A stretch of DNA of 64,000 nt. Source: Adineta steineri. Taxonomy: Eukaryota > Rotifera > Eurotatoria > Adinetida > Adinetidae. The translations under genes were made by a program, and so were the position numbers. Under the pieces are notes generated by a model. That model made no database searches. It was not told the DNA's origin and worked only from the letters and a program-made list of their open reading frames with translations. This document shows positions 33,101 to 43,755 of the stretch, piece by piece (positions within the stretch are counted from its first letter, which is position 1; each line of letters starts with the position of its first letter). The stretch is taken from NCBI GenBank assembly GCA_905250115.1, contig CAJNOI010000037.1, forward strand, positions 1 to 64,000, in the 5' to 3' direction.

Positions 33101-34885
33101 GAAATTACCGTATTATTTTTTAATCCATAGCTTAAATACTGTGCTCCTTTAGTTCCAATCTGATTTCGTGCCAGATTTAGTGATGTCAGTGTCTTTTTTT
33201 GAAAAAAATGTGAATAGAAGATAAAACACATGAAAATATCTATCTTACCATATTCTTTCCTAATTCTTCACCAATGAATCGTGCACCTTCCTCTCCTATG
33301 GCATTACTGTCCAAATGAATACGCTTGGTTGTCTATATGGTAACAATGAATTAATTTTTCTGTATATAATCAGAATATTTGATAGCTACCCTATTGTTTC
33401 GCAATGCATATACTAAATATTTTATATCGTGCTTGTTTATATTCTTACGCTTCAGATTCAACTTGACCAATGTCTATTTCAAAAATATTCAGAAGATAAA
33501 AATGGAACGTAACGATTGTTTTCTATATAGAATGTTTACATATTGTCTCTAACGATTCTTGAATAGTTATTTATCCTGTAAAGGCGAAGTATTTTTGATT
33601 TTTAAATGCTATGCTTTCTTTTTTCTATTATTAGTTAAATAAAACGAACTAAGAAACATAAGTTAACAACAGTCAACGATCGATTACTCGGCAGAATTTC
33701 CCTACATACCTTTGATTCTGTAACATTATCGATGGCGTACATTAGGTGAATGATTGGCTGAAAATCACTATCCATCGATGATGAGTCGAATCTTAGTGTC
33801 CGAGAATAAAGGTGGAGCATTTTGGTTGATTTTAAGTTTTGTTTAAAGCCTATAGTGCACCTTGGAGTTGTATAGAAATGAATAACATTTTCCTGGAAAA
33901 AATAATCACATATGATAATCCATTTGTTTTCGTGCAACCAGAATGGAGTTCGAAATCGATCAATGATTAAATCAAGATCCTTCGCATCGTTTCCTCGTTT
34001 CAAATTATAAGAAAAGAAAAATTGAAATATTTTCAGCTTGGGCAGTTTAGTTTGAATCAGGTGTGTCCAAACAGAACCATCCAAAAGCGAATCCAAATTC
34101 TCGCTATACGAAATTAGTTTCAGTGTGACAAGCGATGGTGTCAACGAAAGAACTTCTTCGAAATCGATCATTGATAACGAACTATTACCGATTACTAATG
34201 ACATCAACTGTGGATATTGTATAGTAGCAGAATAGGATGTGATTGACTCGTTGTATTTCTCGATGATCAATTGTTCTGTTGTGAACGATCGTAAGCGAGG
34301 TGAACGTTGTAGAATAAAATGATAATCCTCAAGAGAACATGATTTCAGTGTCAGATGTACTATACTGAATAAATTCGACTGTATTATACTGTGATCTAAT
34401 TGTGATTTTCTTGAGTTCAATTGATTAAGAGTTCGTTGAATCACAACTTTCGAAATTAAATATGCATTTCGTTCATATATTTCAATTGTGCAAATATCAA
34501 ACGAGACCAAGTTGGAAATGGGTAGATGATTCAAAAGGTTTTTATCTTCCTCGTTATCCAGGTTTCCCAATGTAATCGATCGAAGTCGAGTCAAGTGACT
34601 GGCTTCGAAGATTGAGAAAAATTGTTGAATACGGATTGATTTATTCAGTTCTTTATGAACTATTAGTGAAGTAATATTTTCTGGTTGTATAATACGAACA
34701 ATCCTTTTCAGACGAGTTTCGTACACAGAATCAAGATCTAATTCATATTGATCATACACTGCACTAATTGCTTGAAACCGTTTGCACACAGGACGAAACG
34801 AAAAAATAATGAAGCATGCATCAAGATTGTTTAAAATGCGAAATACTATTTCGGTAGGTAATGTTAGTAGAGATGCGTTTGCCAT
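27118..34885 (-). CDS. F-box + ~40 LRR exons + C-terminal zinc finger (gene B)
   Basis: Exon 1 (34885-33710, 392 codons) carries an F-box (LLTLPTEIVFRILNNLDACF) and a leucine-rich body, ending at a GTATGT donor in phase 0. Forty LRR exons follow between 33473 and 27846. Nearly all are exactly 84 nt, phase 0-0, each one 28-residue repeat of the TL..LNL..N.I...GA.YLA.AL..N type; one (28341-28261) is 81 nt. Intervening introns are mostly about 50-70 bp. A 25-nt exon (27790-27766) joins across a 442-bp intron to the last exon (27323-27118), which encodes a Cys/His finger with CPDGHRLRLC, CTIC, WHCSC and YDICEEC, similar to ZZ or C1-like fingers. Predicted size is near 1,590 residues. One exon is cut by a 10-N gap, and a decayed exon lies near 32080-32170. 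Probable SCF substrate receptor or immune-type sensor; ligand unknown. Confidence 0.7.
27324..27765. other. last long intron of gene B
   Basis: Joins the 25-nt exon to the zinc-finger exon; a leftover G plus AT gives an uninterrupted Asp codon at the junction. No repeat or coding pattern was seen inside. Confidence 0.5.
29975..31602 (-). repeat. tandem duplication of a six-exon LRR block
   Basis: Exons 30023-(gap), 30118-30201, 30268-30351, 30409-30492, 30551-30634 and 30685-30768 are matched one for one, introns included, by 30818-30901, 30951-31034, 31101-31184, 31242-31325, 31385-31468 and 31519-31602. Intron sequences are still clearly alike (for example the TATATATGTGAAAAAGTATG segment near 30494 and 31327), so this is more recent than the general exon array. 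The offset is 795 bp before and 833 bp after the N gap. Confidence 0.85.
30087..30096. other. assembly gap (10 N) inside a duplicated LRR exon
   Basis: The sister copy at 30882-30929 has 48 bases where this copy has 10 N. The true gap is therefore probably about 48 bp. It hides the end of one LRR exon and the start of its intron. Confidence 0.85.
32080..32170 (-). pseudogene. decayed LRR exon inside gene B
   Basis: Between intact exons 32263-32346 and 31938-32021 lies a stretch with remnants of the pattern: a start like ACACTTTCT and an end reading VEILVVVLKNR in another frame. The expected donor is lost (GATGAT instead of GT). It looks like an LRR exon put out of use by an indel and a splice-site change, while phase-0 neighbours keep the gene readable. 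Confidence 0.45.
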
Positions 34886-35593
34886 TCGAATAGTATATTA
34901 TACACAATCGCTAAAAATAAAAAGTCATATTATATTATTCTCACTTCTTTTTCTTTCAAAATGAGGTGTCTTCCCTTAATCTGCGCTCACACCCTTAAAT
35001 AACTCTGGAAGAAAAGATTTAATTTTCTTTCTTTCTGTACTATCACATTTTTGCATCAGCTTTATAATCAAATAAACCTATGATATAACAGTTTTATTTC
35101 AACATGGTAAATCATTCTGAAATAAAACTGTAATGTCATATCTTTAGAGCGGATGTGCCATCTTCATCTTCATCCACACCAACACCATTCATTTAACTAT
35201 TTAAACTTAATTAAATTAAAAGATTAAATTAAAAAAAATGATCCAGTATTAAATATTAAAATAAAGTAAAAGACCCAGCCTTAATTCATAAACAAGTACA
35301 CGACACACCAGATCATTTGAGAACGTTAGTCTTTAGCGGAACTTTTTTATTTGAATGATGCAATCAGCGCAGAAAAAAAACTCTTACTCTCAGACAATGT
35401 GTAAAGAAAGTAACTTGAGTGCGAGCAAATGCGAGAATAAGAGTAGCATTATGTATTTACGTCTTTCTTTTTTTCTATAGTTGCTAGCTGCTGATTCATT
35501 CAATAGAATCTATAGAAGACCTCCGTGATTTATTAAGAAAGTAATGGAAAAAAACTTCAGAAATTATCTTTACTATTACACCTGTAAGACCTT
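34886..35593. other. intergenic stretch upstream of gene B
   Basis: AT-rich, with a weak telomere-like patch at about 35148-35190 (GCGGATGTG, then CATCCACACCAACACC). The promoter of gene B should be near 34890-35100; no defined element was seen. Confidence 0.4.
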
Positions 35594-36056
35594 GGCCTTG
35601 TCTCCACTAGAAAAAAAAATGTGAATTAAAAGTCGCACAAAATCACGTGTGTCTACACTTAGAAAGTTAATGCATCAATCAAAATTCAGAAGGAAGTGAT
35701 TCTTTCATTAACTCGATTGGAGAACGTGGACTTGGTTAGACTTTGATTGGTGCATTAACTTTAATGTACTTTCGAAAGATGAATTAAATTAATTCATCTT
35801 TCGAAAGTACATTAAATGTGAATTAAATTTTCGACTAATCAAGTTCCTTAATTCCGCATTGAATTTTCTAGTGAAGACAAGGTGGTCGAAAATAATGCAC
35901 CAATCAAAGTCTAACCAAGTCCACGTTCTCCAATCGAGCTAATGAAAGAATCACTTCCTTCTGAATTTTGATTGATGCATTAACTTTCTAAGTGTAGACA
36001 CACGTGATTTTGTGCGACTTTTAATTCACATTTTTTTTTCTAGTGGAGACAAGGCC
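35594..36056. mobile_element. 463-bp foldback element with ~165-bp nearly perfect arms
   Basis: The arms 35594-35759 and 35893-36056 are inverted copies with only scattered mismatches. The termini read GGCCTTGTCTCCACTAG. A second perfect palindrome with 26-nt arms (35761-35786 and 35790-35815) lies in the middle, and a further internal copy of the terminal motif (TCTAGTGAAGACAAGG) occurs near 35870. It does not code. GGCCTTGT-type ends resemble Harbinger/Tourist MITEs, but flanking TTA/TAA duplications are not clear. Confidence 0.7.
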
Positions 36057-36468
36057 TAATATAACCGACGGAATTTGAATCTGAATTGATCATTTTAACG
36101 AATAATAATGTTCGTAAGATGTCGCGTGTGTCCTGACTCATCGTAGCATTAATAAGAGCTATTTATAATGGGATATCAATATTTTATAAGTATGATTATA
36201 TACGGTTGGATATTATCGCATGTAGAAAACGAGCAAATTATTTTTCGCTAAAACGTTTTGCCAGACATACAACTAAGTTTTTTTCAAAAACTGAAGAAGT
36301 TTTCAATTGATCATATCTACGAAACGCAAAAACAAGATGTGATTGTGGATATAATGCATTCAATATCACATTTACGCCCGCACTCTAAACAGGTTGTGGT
36401 AACTATACTTATATATGTACACTTTCCCACATAGAATAATGAGCGTCATTTATTATTTTAATCATAAT
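36057..36468. other. intergenic stretch downstream of the acyltransferase gene
   Basis: No gene recognised. A degenerate telomere-like patch (GATTGTGGATA, then TTTACGCCCGCACTC) lies at about 36340-36388. Confidence 0.4.
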
Positions 36469-39235
36469 TTACAATTGATTTAGAGGAAATTGTTTGAAAA
36501 TAATGTCACCTACATATCGAGCACCATAGTTCGTTGTATGCAAACCATCATACGAAATTAGTTTCCCTTCTGGAGTGAAAACAGGGCACATACCATTCTC
36601 GAAGGTACAAGTCATATTCAATACATCGACAAATATTGATTGATTGAAAGTTTGTTTCATAATTGTATTTACATTGACAAAATCTTTTTCGGGCTGTTGA
36701 AATTGTTGTATACGATATTCATAGGATGTATTCACATACAATGTCAGATTTACTGTGCCAAAGTTTTTCACTCCTAACACAAAGAGTTTCTGGCTCTGTG
36801 TTAAATTTAATAGTTCTATGGTCTTTGGCAATCGTCGAGCACTCCATTCAAACCAACGACCCGCTAATATGATGATATTCGCCTCGCGGATCAGTGGCAG
36901 TGCAAATATAATATCGTTTTGATCAATGCAAAATCGTCTGTACTGAGAAGAAACCCATTGTAATCTATCCTCGGAGCCCATATAAATTTGGCAATAATGT
37001 TTAACATAATGGCAACGTAACTCATAGTTAGCTAGACTGTATGTTTCTGCAGCCATGTTCATAAAGTCTTGCGCAAAGCTATCACCAATGAGTAGAAGTC
37101 TTCGATTTGTCTTCGCTGATTCATTTGAAAATGTTGGATAAGCTTTCATATGAGTGTCAAATCTTCGTGTGACATAGGTTGAGAGTTTCCAGGGCTCAAT
37201 ATCTTTCAAATATGTATCTACTTGTTCACGTATTTTCAAAGGTCGTCTACGCATTGCTTTGCTTATTCTCAAAGATTGATTATGCACTGCTTTGGTTATT
37301 GTCATAGATCTATTATGTTCTACTCGCGCTATGATGAGAGATCGATGATTGGCAGTGCGAATAAGAAATAGTGCGACAAGTACCATTAATAGCGCCCCTG
37401 TAACTGAAATACAGAATATATGCTGCCGAGAAAAGAGAGTTCGATTGCGAAATGGTTGTTCAACAAAGAAATAGCTGAGTGTAGCAAGTACCAAAACGGC
37501 AACAACGATGAAGTTGATATACGAAGTATTTTGCATTCCAACTGATCGTAGACGAACATAAACCAATAAAGGTTGATGCCAAAGATAGGCACTGTACGAA
37601 ATTATACCTATCCAACGCAATGGCCGCACAGATAATAGACGTCCCACGAATGTATCATGGTTTCCGAAAATAATGATTAAAGCTGTTCCAAACGTAGGTA
37701 TCATAGTGTAACAGTTTGGAAATGGAGGTATAAAACGATTGTCGAATAACAGAACAGATGCAGTAATCAGCGCGAGTCCGATTATAGCAAAAAGTTCTGC
37801 CCACATGCTGGATACTTTTCTAGACCTAAAAAGTATTTGTGACACATTTCACAATGCAATTCTTTCAATTTTGAAAACAACTGCACGTTTTCTGTCTCAT
37901 CCATATTCTCTGTATACTTCTTAAAAAGGGATGTGGGTGCGAGAGTGTGAGCGAGAGCCTTGCAGTTTCGCTGTTCTGAAGGATATAGTATCTATAATTA
38001 CATGAATAGTTATAGCCACTCCTATAATGTTTTGAATCATTGTTGAGTCTCATTTTTCATTCGAACTTTCTTTGCTATCCCAATGATCAGGTTTCTTATA
38101 TGTTTTATAACAATAAGTTTGATATGTTATAATGGCAAGAGTTCTAGTAGTCTAGTGAATGTCCGGAACGTCAGCTACCAAAAATAAACTTGGATATTTT
38201 CACCTCTTTTTTTACCAGATGGACTCATACTTTGCCTATATAATAATAGATAATATTTGAAAATCTTTTTTCATACGAAAACTGTTACTAGATAGTGCTT
38301 CCAATTGCGCTTGTCTTCGATTTCAATAAATACACTTTCGAGGAATAGTTTTCGATATTATTAAAAGATTTTCAGACTATAGTAAGTTCTCATTTTTGAT
38401 ACTAGGATAATGAAGATATGAAATTTCTTTTAAGTAGGGGACTTTTTGAACACCTGGTAGATGATATAGATGCCGTGAGAAAAATTATATTGTCAGTGCA
38501 ATTAACGAATCCGAAGAAAAAAATTACAAATAATAATACATACGTTATTGAATTGTTAGTCCTCAAGTAGAATGCGACGAAAGCACCAAGTAGCAATTCC
38601 CATGCGCGTCCTATAGGCATGTAGAATGATGCCAAAGAATGTTGTAGAAACATGTAAAGTGTAGGATTTGAGATGGATTGGATGTTGCCTCCCCATTGTG
38701 CAAGAGAAAAACTGAGTAGCGACAAAAATCCAAGAAGAATAATAAGGCAACGTTGCTTTCTAGCGAGTAGATAGCACAACAATGGAAAAACAATGTAGAA
38801 CTGTTCTTCTACAGCCAAACTCCATGTATGAACCAGAGGATTCAATTCATTTAGTCGTGAGAAGTAGCTGTCGTCTTTCCACCAAAAGAATATATTAGAA
38901 GAAAAAATGACCATAAAAATTAGAGAATAGCCAAACTCTTTAAGCTGATCAGGAGACATCGAATGGTATGCGAAGTAGCAGCTAATGAACGAAATAACAT
39001 ACAGTGCCGGAAGGATTCGACGACATCGTCTTTCATAGAAATGAATAATTGAAAATGTTTTTGCTCTCAGTTCCGTATCGATCAGTGATGTAATCAGATA
39101 GCCACTGATGACAAAAAATATATCAACACCAACGTATCCTCCAGGAACCAACTGGGTGATACCAGAATGATAAAAAATAACTGCTAACAGGGCTAGTGCT
39201 CGGAGTCCATCGATTTCTTTGCGATAAATAAGCAT
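36469..39235 (-). CDS. OafB-type acyltransferase 3 + SGNH hydrolase fusion
   Basis: Exon 1 (39235-38544) starts MLIYRKEIDGLRALALLAVI and holds the catalytic-type His in IFYHSG, the FYERRCRRILPALY block and several membrane helices. A GTATGT donor (phase 2) and TTTAG acceptor join it to exon 2 (37825-36469), which finishes the membrane domain (SYSAYLWHQPLLVY, FFVEQPFRNR) and adds a C-terminal SGNH domain: LLLIGDSFAQD (nucleophile Ser) and DGLHTTNYGARY (Asp/His). Total is about 680 residues. The combination is that of bacterial O-antigen/cell-wall O-acetyltransferases, which move an acyl group across the membrane onto a glycan. In an animal it is best explained by old lateral transfer followed by gain of a 718-bp intron. 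A GTG just upstream (39244) and an AG before it mean a short 5' exon cannot be excluded. Confidence 0.8.
37826..38543. other. 718-bp intron of the acyltransferase gene
   Basis: No coding pattern. It contains a single-sided telomere-like patch, AGGGATGTGGGTGCGAGAG, at about 37927 without a clear partner arm. Confidence 0.45.
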
Positions 39236-40294
39236 TGCTGGCACCTATAAATGTTCAAAAGACAACAGCACGAAATAGTAAATACAGACTAACTGTAGGA
39301 TCAATAAATACGAAATTTATCAAAAGGGAATGAGTCTTCGACATAGAGCTGTACGAAGCAGGTCTGGTCACCGATGTTACGACTCATCAGGTATCCTACG
39401 TAGTTTTCTCTATTCTTCATGTGTCCCTCATTACAATAATCAAACTATATCAAGCATGAACAGTAGTACTACTTACCTGAATTTATCAAGAGCACACCAC
39501 AATCTATAGCAGAATCGGTGCCAGCGATAATATGGCCCATCTACCCATACCCTCAAGTACTGGAATTCTAGCCAAAGATGTCGTACATTTTTCACTGATT
39601 TCTTCAAGAAAGTTCCAAATTACAAAAATGTGGCATACAAACCATCCTCCTCATAGACAAATCCAAGCATTCCGTCGTTCTCGCTCAAGAAATTTATAAT
39701 ACCACTCTACGAGCAATACCATATCCGATCAGAAAAAGGGCAGAATTAAAAATTATTATGAAAAAAAAATTGACACATGTCGACATTGTGACAGAAGAGA
39801 AAAAAACGCATTAAATGTTACCAGACAACTGAACAGAACGAGAGTCCTTGATCAACAGTGAGCGAGGCGCACAATAGAAAGAAAGAGAAAGAAAGCTACA
39901 CTGTACAAAGAAAAGGCAAAATAATAAATTTTTAAAATATTCATGAAAGTGCAACGTATAACAAATCTTTTCCTGTCATTTTTTAAATCATCGTAAACGA
40001 TTTATCAGCTTTTAATATTCGTCAAGAGACCTTTATAAAATGGTTTATGCCATTTTTAAAGCGTGTGGATGCATGTGTTCTTTCGTTCTTCACCAGTTTC
40101 GAAAAAAAGCACTATTTTTCGCAATTACACTTGTTTTTGTCTTGTTTATGAAATGACTCAGAAACGAAAGTGTGTTTTATAAATCGTTATCTTGCTGCAA
40201 TATAAATGTCGTCATACATTTCAGTATATTAAAAACAAGTAGTCAGTAAGTTGTTGTATAATTACACGATTTAATTCCTAATAAATAACAGAAA
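39236..40294. other. divergent intergenic region
   Basis: About 1 kb between the starts of the acyltransferase and nucleotidyltransferase genes. The part at 39480-39760 is less AT-rich and has a long open reading on the plus strand with a few stops, possibly a decayed gene, but no family was recognised. Confidence 0.4.
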
Positions 40295-41146
40295 ATGAAC
40301 ACAACGACATTGCTTACTCAACTCAATATTGATGAGACGCTAGTAGAATGCATATATTTATTTGGTTCACATGCATACGGTACAGCAAGTGAGCAACGTC
40401 AAAGTGATTACGATATCGTAATGGTACTCAAATCAAACGCATTCGATAGGCATCCATTTTTTAAATGGAAAAATCTAAACTGGTTAGTAAAACATAATTG
40501 GATAAATCCAAAGTTTCGTAGCTTATTTTCTGGCGAATCGGATAAAACATGTTTTAAAGATTTGGGTGATAGAGATGCACAAGTATGGATGTACAACGTG
40601 GACACCTTTCGAAAACTTTTAACGACAAACACTATTTTTGCTATCGAATGTTTTTTTCTGCCTCCGAAGCTTAAATGGATTGAAAAAACGAAATTTGCTG
40701 ATGAATTTCGCATTGATGATCATATGTTGGAACAATCAGTGCTGAATCATTCGCGATCTCATCTTTTCATGGCGTGTAAAAATATGACACAAGCATTATT
40801 TCCACATGAAAATGATGATAACGAGACTCGAAATGCAATTGCTAAATTGTCAAAAGATCCAATATGGAACCATGCATTAGTGCCCATAAATTATAGCTTT
40901 TACAAAACAAAAAAATTGATATGGCATTCAATTCGTTTGCTGTATTTTGGTATCAATGTGAAACGTTTTGGTCAATTGATAGATTATACTGCTGCGAATT
41001 ATTTATATGAAGATCTTCTTGCCATAGAATCACACAAATGGATAGACTTTGCCAACAAATATATTCCTATTTATAATGAATTAACCAATGAGTTCATAAA
41101 TCTTACACGAGATCCATCTACGTTATCTGATAAAATGGATTTGTAA
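40295..41146 (+). CDS. RlaP/YcgL-like nucleotidyltransferase
   Basis: An intronless frame of 283 residues. Residues ~22-42 contain LFGSHAYGTASEQ and SDYDIVMVL, the G-S and D-x-D signature of the polymerase-beta-type nucleotidyltransferase fold, whose aspartates hold the metals for NMP transfer. The G-S-H-A-Y-G form with a long helical C-terminus fits the RlaP/YcgL-like family (predicted nucleotidyltransferases linked with RNA repair in bacteria). The absence of introns and this family assignment suggest lateral acquisition. AATAAA lies at 41254, about 105 bp after the stop. The gene is convergent with the ADP-ribosyltransferase-like gene. The substrate cannot be read from the sequence. Confidence 0.65.
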   Translation: MNTTTLLTQLNIDETLVECIYLFGSHAYGTASEQRQSDYDIVMVLKSNAFDRHPFFKWKNLNWLVKHNWINPKFRSLFSGESDKTCFKDLGDRDAQVWMYNVDTFRKLLTTNTIFAIECFFLPPKLKWIEKTKFADEFRIDDHMLEQSVLNHSRSHLFMACKNMTQALFPHENDDNETRNAIAKLSKDPIWNHALVPINYSFYKTKKLIWHSIRLLYFGINVKRFGQLIDYTAANYLYEDLLAIESHKWIDFANKYIPIYNELTNEFINLTRDPSTLSDKMDL

Positions 41147-41253
41147 ATTAAATATCGTTCTTGACAAATCTTTTTGACGATTCTATACCGGTCTTATTTA
41201 GTTAAAAGAACAAAAATTTATCTTCGTATTATGTTTAAAAAATTATTTTATTG

Positions 41254-41259
41254 AATAAA
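41254..41259 (+). terminator. poly(A) signal of the nucleotidyltransferase gene
   Basis: AATAAA 108 bp downstream of the stop codon. Confidence 0.5.
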
Positions 41260-41385
41260 TACTTTCATATATTCATGATAGACCAACCTGCCTGACCTTT
41301 TCCCCGTGATCTAATACAAGATGGCTGATCGTTTAGTCAAAAAATCGTATCATGACAATGTCATTTAATGTTTAAGTTAGTGTCT

Positions 41386-41391
41386 TTTATT
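41386..41391 (-). terminator. poly(A) signal of the ART-TPR gene
   Basis: TTTATT on the plus strand (AATAAA on the minus strand), 22 bp beyond the stop at 41413. The two convergent transcripts end within about 270 bp of each other. Confidence 0.4.
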
Positions 41392-41412
41392 TTAAACGAA
41401 AACTACGACTAA

Positions 41413-43755
41413 TTACAATTTCTTGTTCATGCGATCAATGTTCTCTTTCCATTTTTGAAGACGAGGGTGTGTTGATGATAATGAATGTTCTGCAATAGTT
41501 ACCGCTCGTTCGTAATTTGTCCTCGCTTTGTGATAATCACCCATTTTCTCATATACCAATCCGATATTGTTGTAGGATGTAATTAAAGTAGGATTCTTGT
41601 GCGAAAGTGTTCGTTGTTGAATTGCAAGAGCTTTTTCATGGCAGGAAAGTGCATTGGTATAGTAGCCTATTCTCTCATATGCCGAACCGATATCATTGTA
41701 CAATGTAGGCCAATCAGAATGATCGGCTGCAAGTGATTGTTCCTTGATTTCAAGAAATTTGTCGTAATACGGAAGAGCTTTAGAATAGTCACCTATGCTT
41801 TCATACACTAAACCGATACTGATATACGATGAAGCCAAAGATAAATGATCGGGTGGATGTGCTTGTTGTTCGATTACGAGAGCTTTTTCGAAATACCAAA
41901 GTGCTTTCTCATAGTCCTCTGAATTATTACATAAAGTATTACCGATGTTCTTGTAAGATGCAGCCAAATCAGGATGATCGGATGCAAGTATTTTTTCATT
42001 AATTTCTAGAGCTTTTTCGCAGTACAAACGTGCTTCGAGATTGTCACCCATGTTTTCATACATTGATCCTATATTATTGTATGATAAAGCCATAGACAAA
42101 TGGGTGGGTGGAAGTGATTGTTGTTTAATTTTAAGGGCTTTTTCGTAATGTACAAGTGCATTGGAATAGTCACTCATATTTTTATATACATCACCAATAG
42201 CATCATGAGACGTTGCCAAACTAAGATGATTGGATGGTAGTGTCTTTGCATGTATTTCAAGTGATTTCTCATAGAACTGAATGGCCTCTTGATATTTTCC
42301 TTGATCATTTTTGGCTGATCCAATATAATGATAAAGAGTTCCGTTTTCCTCCACTTTGTCGGAATAATCAAGTAGGATATTGAATACTCCTTCGGCTTTC
42401 TTAGGTTCACCTATCTTTAGTAGTAGTCGACCCAATCCAAACCATCCTTCTTCTTCGGGAAAAATCTCTTGGTGAATCCGATCCGTGAGTTGGCGAAGAT
42501 CGTCGTCGTTGATACCGATCAAAGTCAAGTTTACCTGAAATAGTTGAGTATTATTACTCATTCGTTGTATATCACCAATACGAAATACTGAGTGCAAGGA
42601 AAAGAGTACGTCACCTTCTGCTTCTTGAGAATACCTAAAATTTTCAATACAGGCGAATGGTGTCTTAGATTGGCTGGGATCGATGGTCATGACGAAAAGA
42701 ATATCCACCAAATTCGAATTCGAGAGGGCGTTGTGAGTGAATTCCATTGAAACATCACGTTTCTTGCTAGTTAATAAGAAATTGTTGAACGACATCAGAC
42801 CACCTTTGGTTTTCTTCAACTGCTCAAAATTGGCGGTAGATAGACCTTGTCCATAATACACTGTAAAGATATTGTCAACTGGATGATCACTAAACTGTTC
42901 CGAATGCAACTTTTCAATCTGACGATGAAGGTCATTGACGAGGAAACTCATCTTGTGAATGATGTCAGCGTTCATTGTTCGTAATCCAAAATTGAGCATG
43001 GGATACACGAAGCATTGTTGCATATACCACCAGATAGGTGTTTTTTCGTAATAACTTCGTTCTAGCTCATTAATACTGATTAATTCATGATTGTTTTCAG
43101 CAAATTGAAGACGACAATATGCAATAAAATCTTTGAAATGCTTTTGATCGAATTGAATAGTGAATAGAACTTGTTTGAGAATTTCTGTGTATATAAATGA
43201 AGGATCCACATGATTTAAATTTTTGTTCGATGTATCGTCACTTGTTGATACGAAGCTTATGGGCATTGAGTTTTGTTCGCATTGTTTCAAGACAACTTTG
43301 AGAGCCTCACAAAGAGGAGCAGTTTCTGTGAACACTCCTTTGATTTTAGTCCAATACAAGGCCCCTTTTTCGTGAGACTCGTTATTTCCATAAAATAGGA
43401 AAATGGAATCTACCTGTGACATACCTTGTACACCTATCACGACATATTGTTCAAATGTACCCGAAATGATCACACATACTCTGTTGTCCTTGATCTCGCG
43501 GATGAACTGCATGCATTGGCTGTAATCATTGAAGGTATGAATACTGTTCACCACACATCGCAATTTGATCAATATCTTCTGGTAATAAGCGTTGTTACTG
43601 TCGATACTGCTGTCCAACCACACTAGAAGGAGGTTTTGGACCTGATGAATGCTGCTTCGCCGACGCGTAACTGTACATGCTGAGGATGCTGAAGGTTGGT
43701 CTATACTATTAGGAATTTCAACATCGTTACTTTCAACTGACTTGTTTGTGGCCAT
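41413..43755 (-). CDS. ADP-ribosyltransferase-fold + 7 TPR protein, catalytic motif altered
   Basis: An intronless frame of 780 residues. About residues 45-165 form an N-terminal module common to this bdelloid family. Residues ~300-420 follow the NAD:arginine ADP-ribosyltransferase exoenzyme fold: VYYGQGLSTANF, KGGLMSFNNFLLTSK, PFACIENF and EGDVLFSLHSVFRIG. Relatives read YRGQG and E-x-E-(I/V)-L-F; here the first catalytic Arg is Tyr and the last Glu is Asp, so the R-S-E triad is altered and transfer activity is doubtful. Seven TPR units of about 42 residues (about 475-770; YNNIG.VYE.MGDY..AL..YEKALEI) follow, a protein-binding solenoid. No signal peptide is seen. Known family members may modify proteins in defence or signalling; this one may act as a binding-only paralogue. 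Confidence 0.8.
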   Translation of the reverse strand: MATNKSVESNDVEIPNSIDQPSASSACTVTRRRSSIHQVQNLLLVWLDSSIDSNNAYYQKILIKLRCVVNSIHTFNDYSQCMQFIREIKDNRVCVIISGTFEQYVVIGVQGMSQVDSIFLFYGNNESHEKGALYWTKIKGVFTETAPLCEALKVVLKQCEQNSMPISFVSTSDDTSNKNLNHVDPSFIYTEILKQVLFTIQFDQKHFKDFIAYCRLQFAENNHELISINELERSYYEKTPIWWYMQQCFVYPMLNFGLRTMNADIIHKMSFLVNDLHRQIEKLHSEQFSDHPVDNIFTVYYGQGLSTANFEQLKKTKGGLMSFNNFLLTSKKRDVSMEFTHNALSNSNLVDILFVMTIDPSQSKTPFACIENFRYSQEAEGDVLFSLHSVFRIGDIQRMSNNTQLFQVNLTLIGINDDDLRQLTDRIHQEIFPEEEGWFGLGRLLLKIGEPKKAEGVFNILLDYSDKVEENGTLYHYIGSAKNDQGKYQEAIQFYEKSLEIHAKTLPSNHLSLATSHDAIGDVYKNMSDYSNALVHYEKALKIKQQSLPPTHLSMALSYNNIGSMYENMGDNLEARLYCEKALEINEKILASDHPDLAASYKNIGNTLCNNSEDYEKALWYFEKALVIEQQAHPPDHLSLASSYISIGLVYESIGDYSKALPYYDKFLEIKEQSLAADHSDWPTLYNDIGSAYERIGYYTNALSCHEKALAIQQRTLSHKNPTLITSYNNIGLVYEKMGDYHKARTNYERAVTIAEHSLSSTHPRLQKWKENIDRMNKKL

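Noticed and set aside
39480-39760. Less AT-rich stretch thought to be a retroelement fragment
   Set aside because: Translation gives several stops and no reverse transcriptase, endonuclease or gag-like motif.
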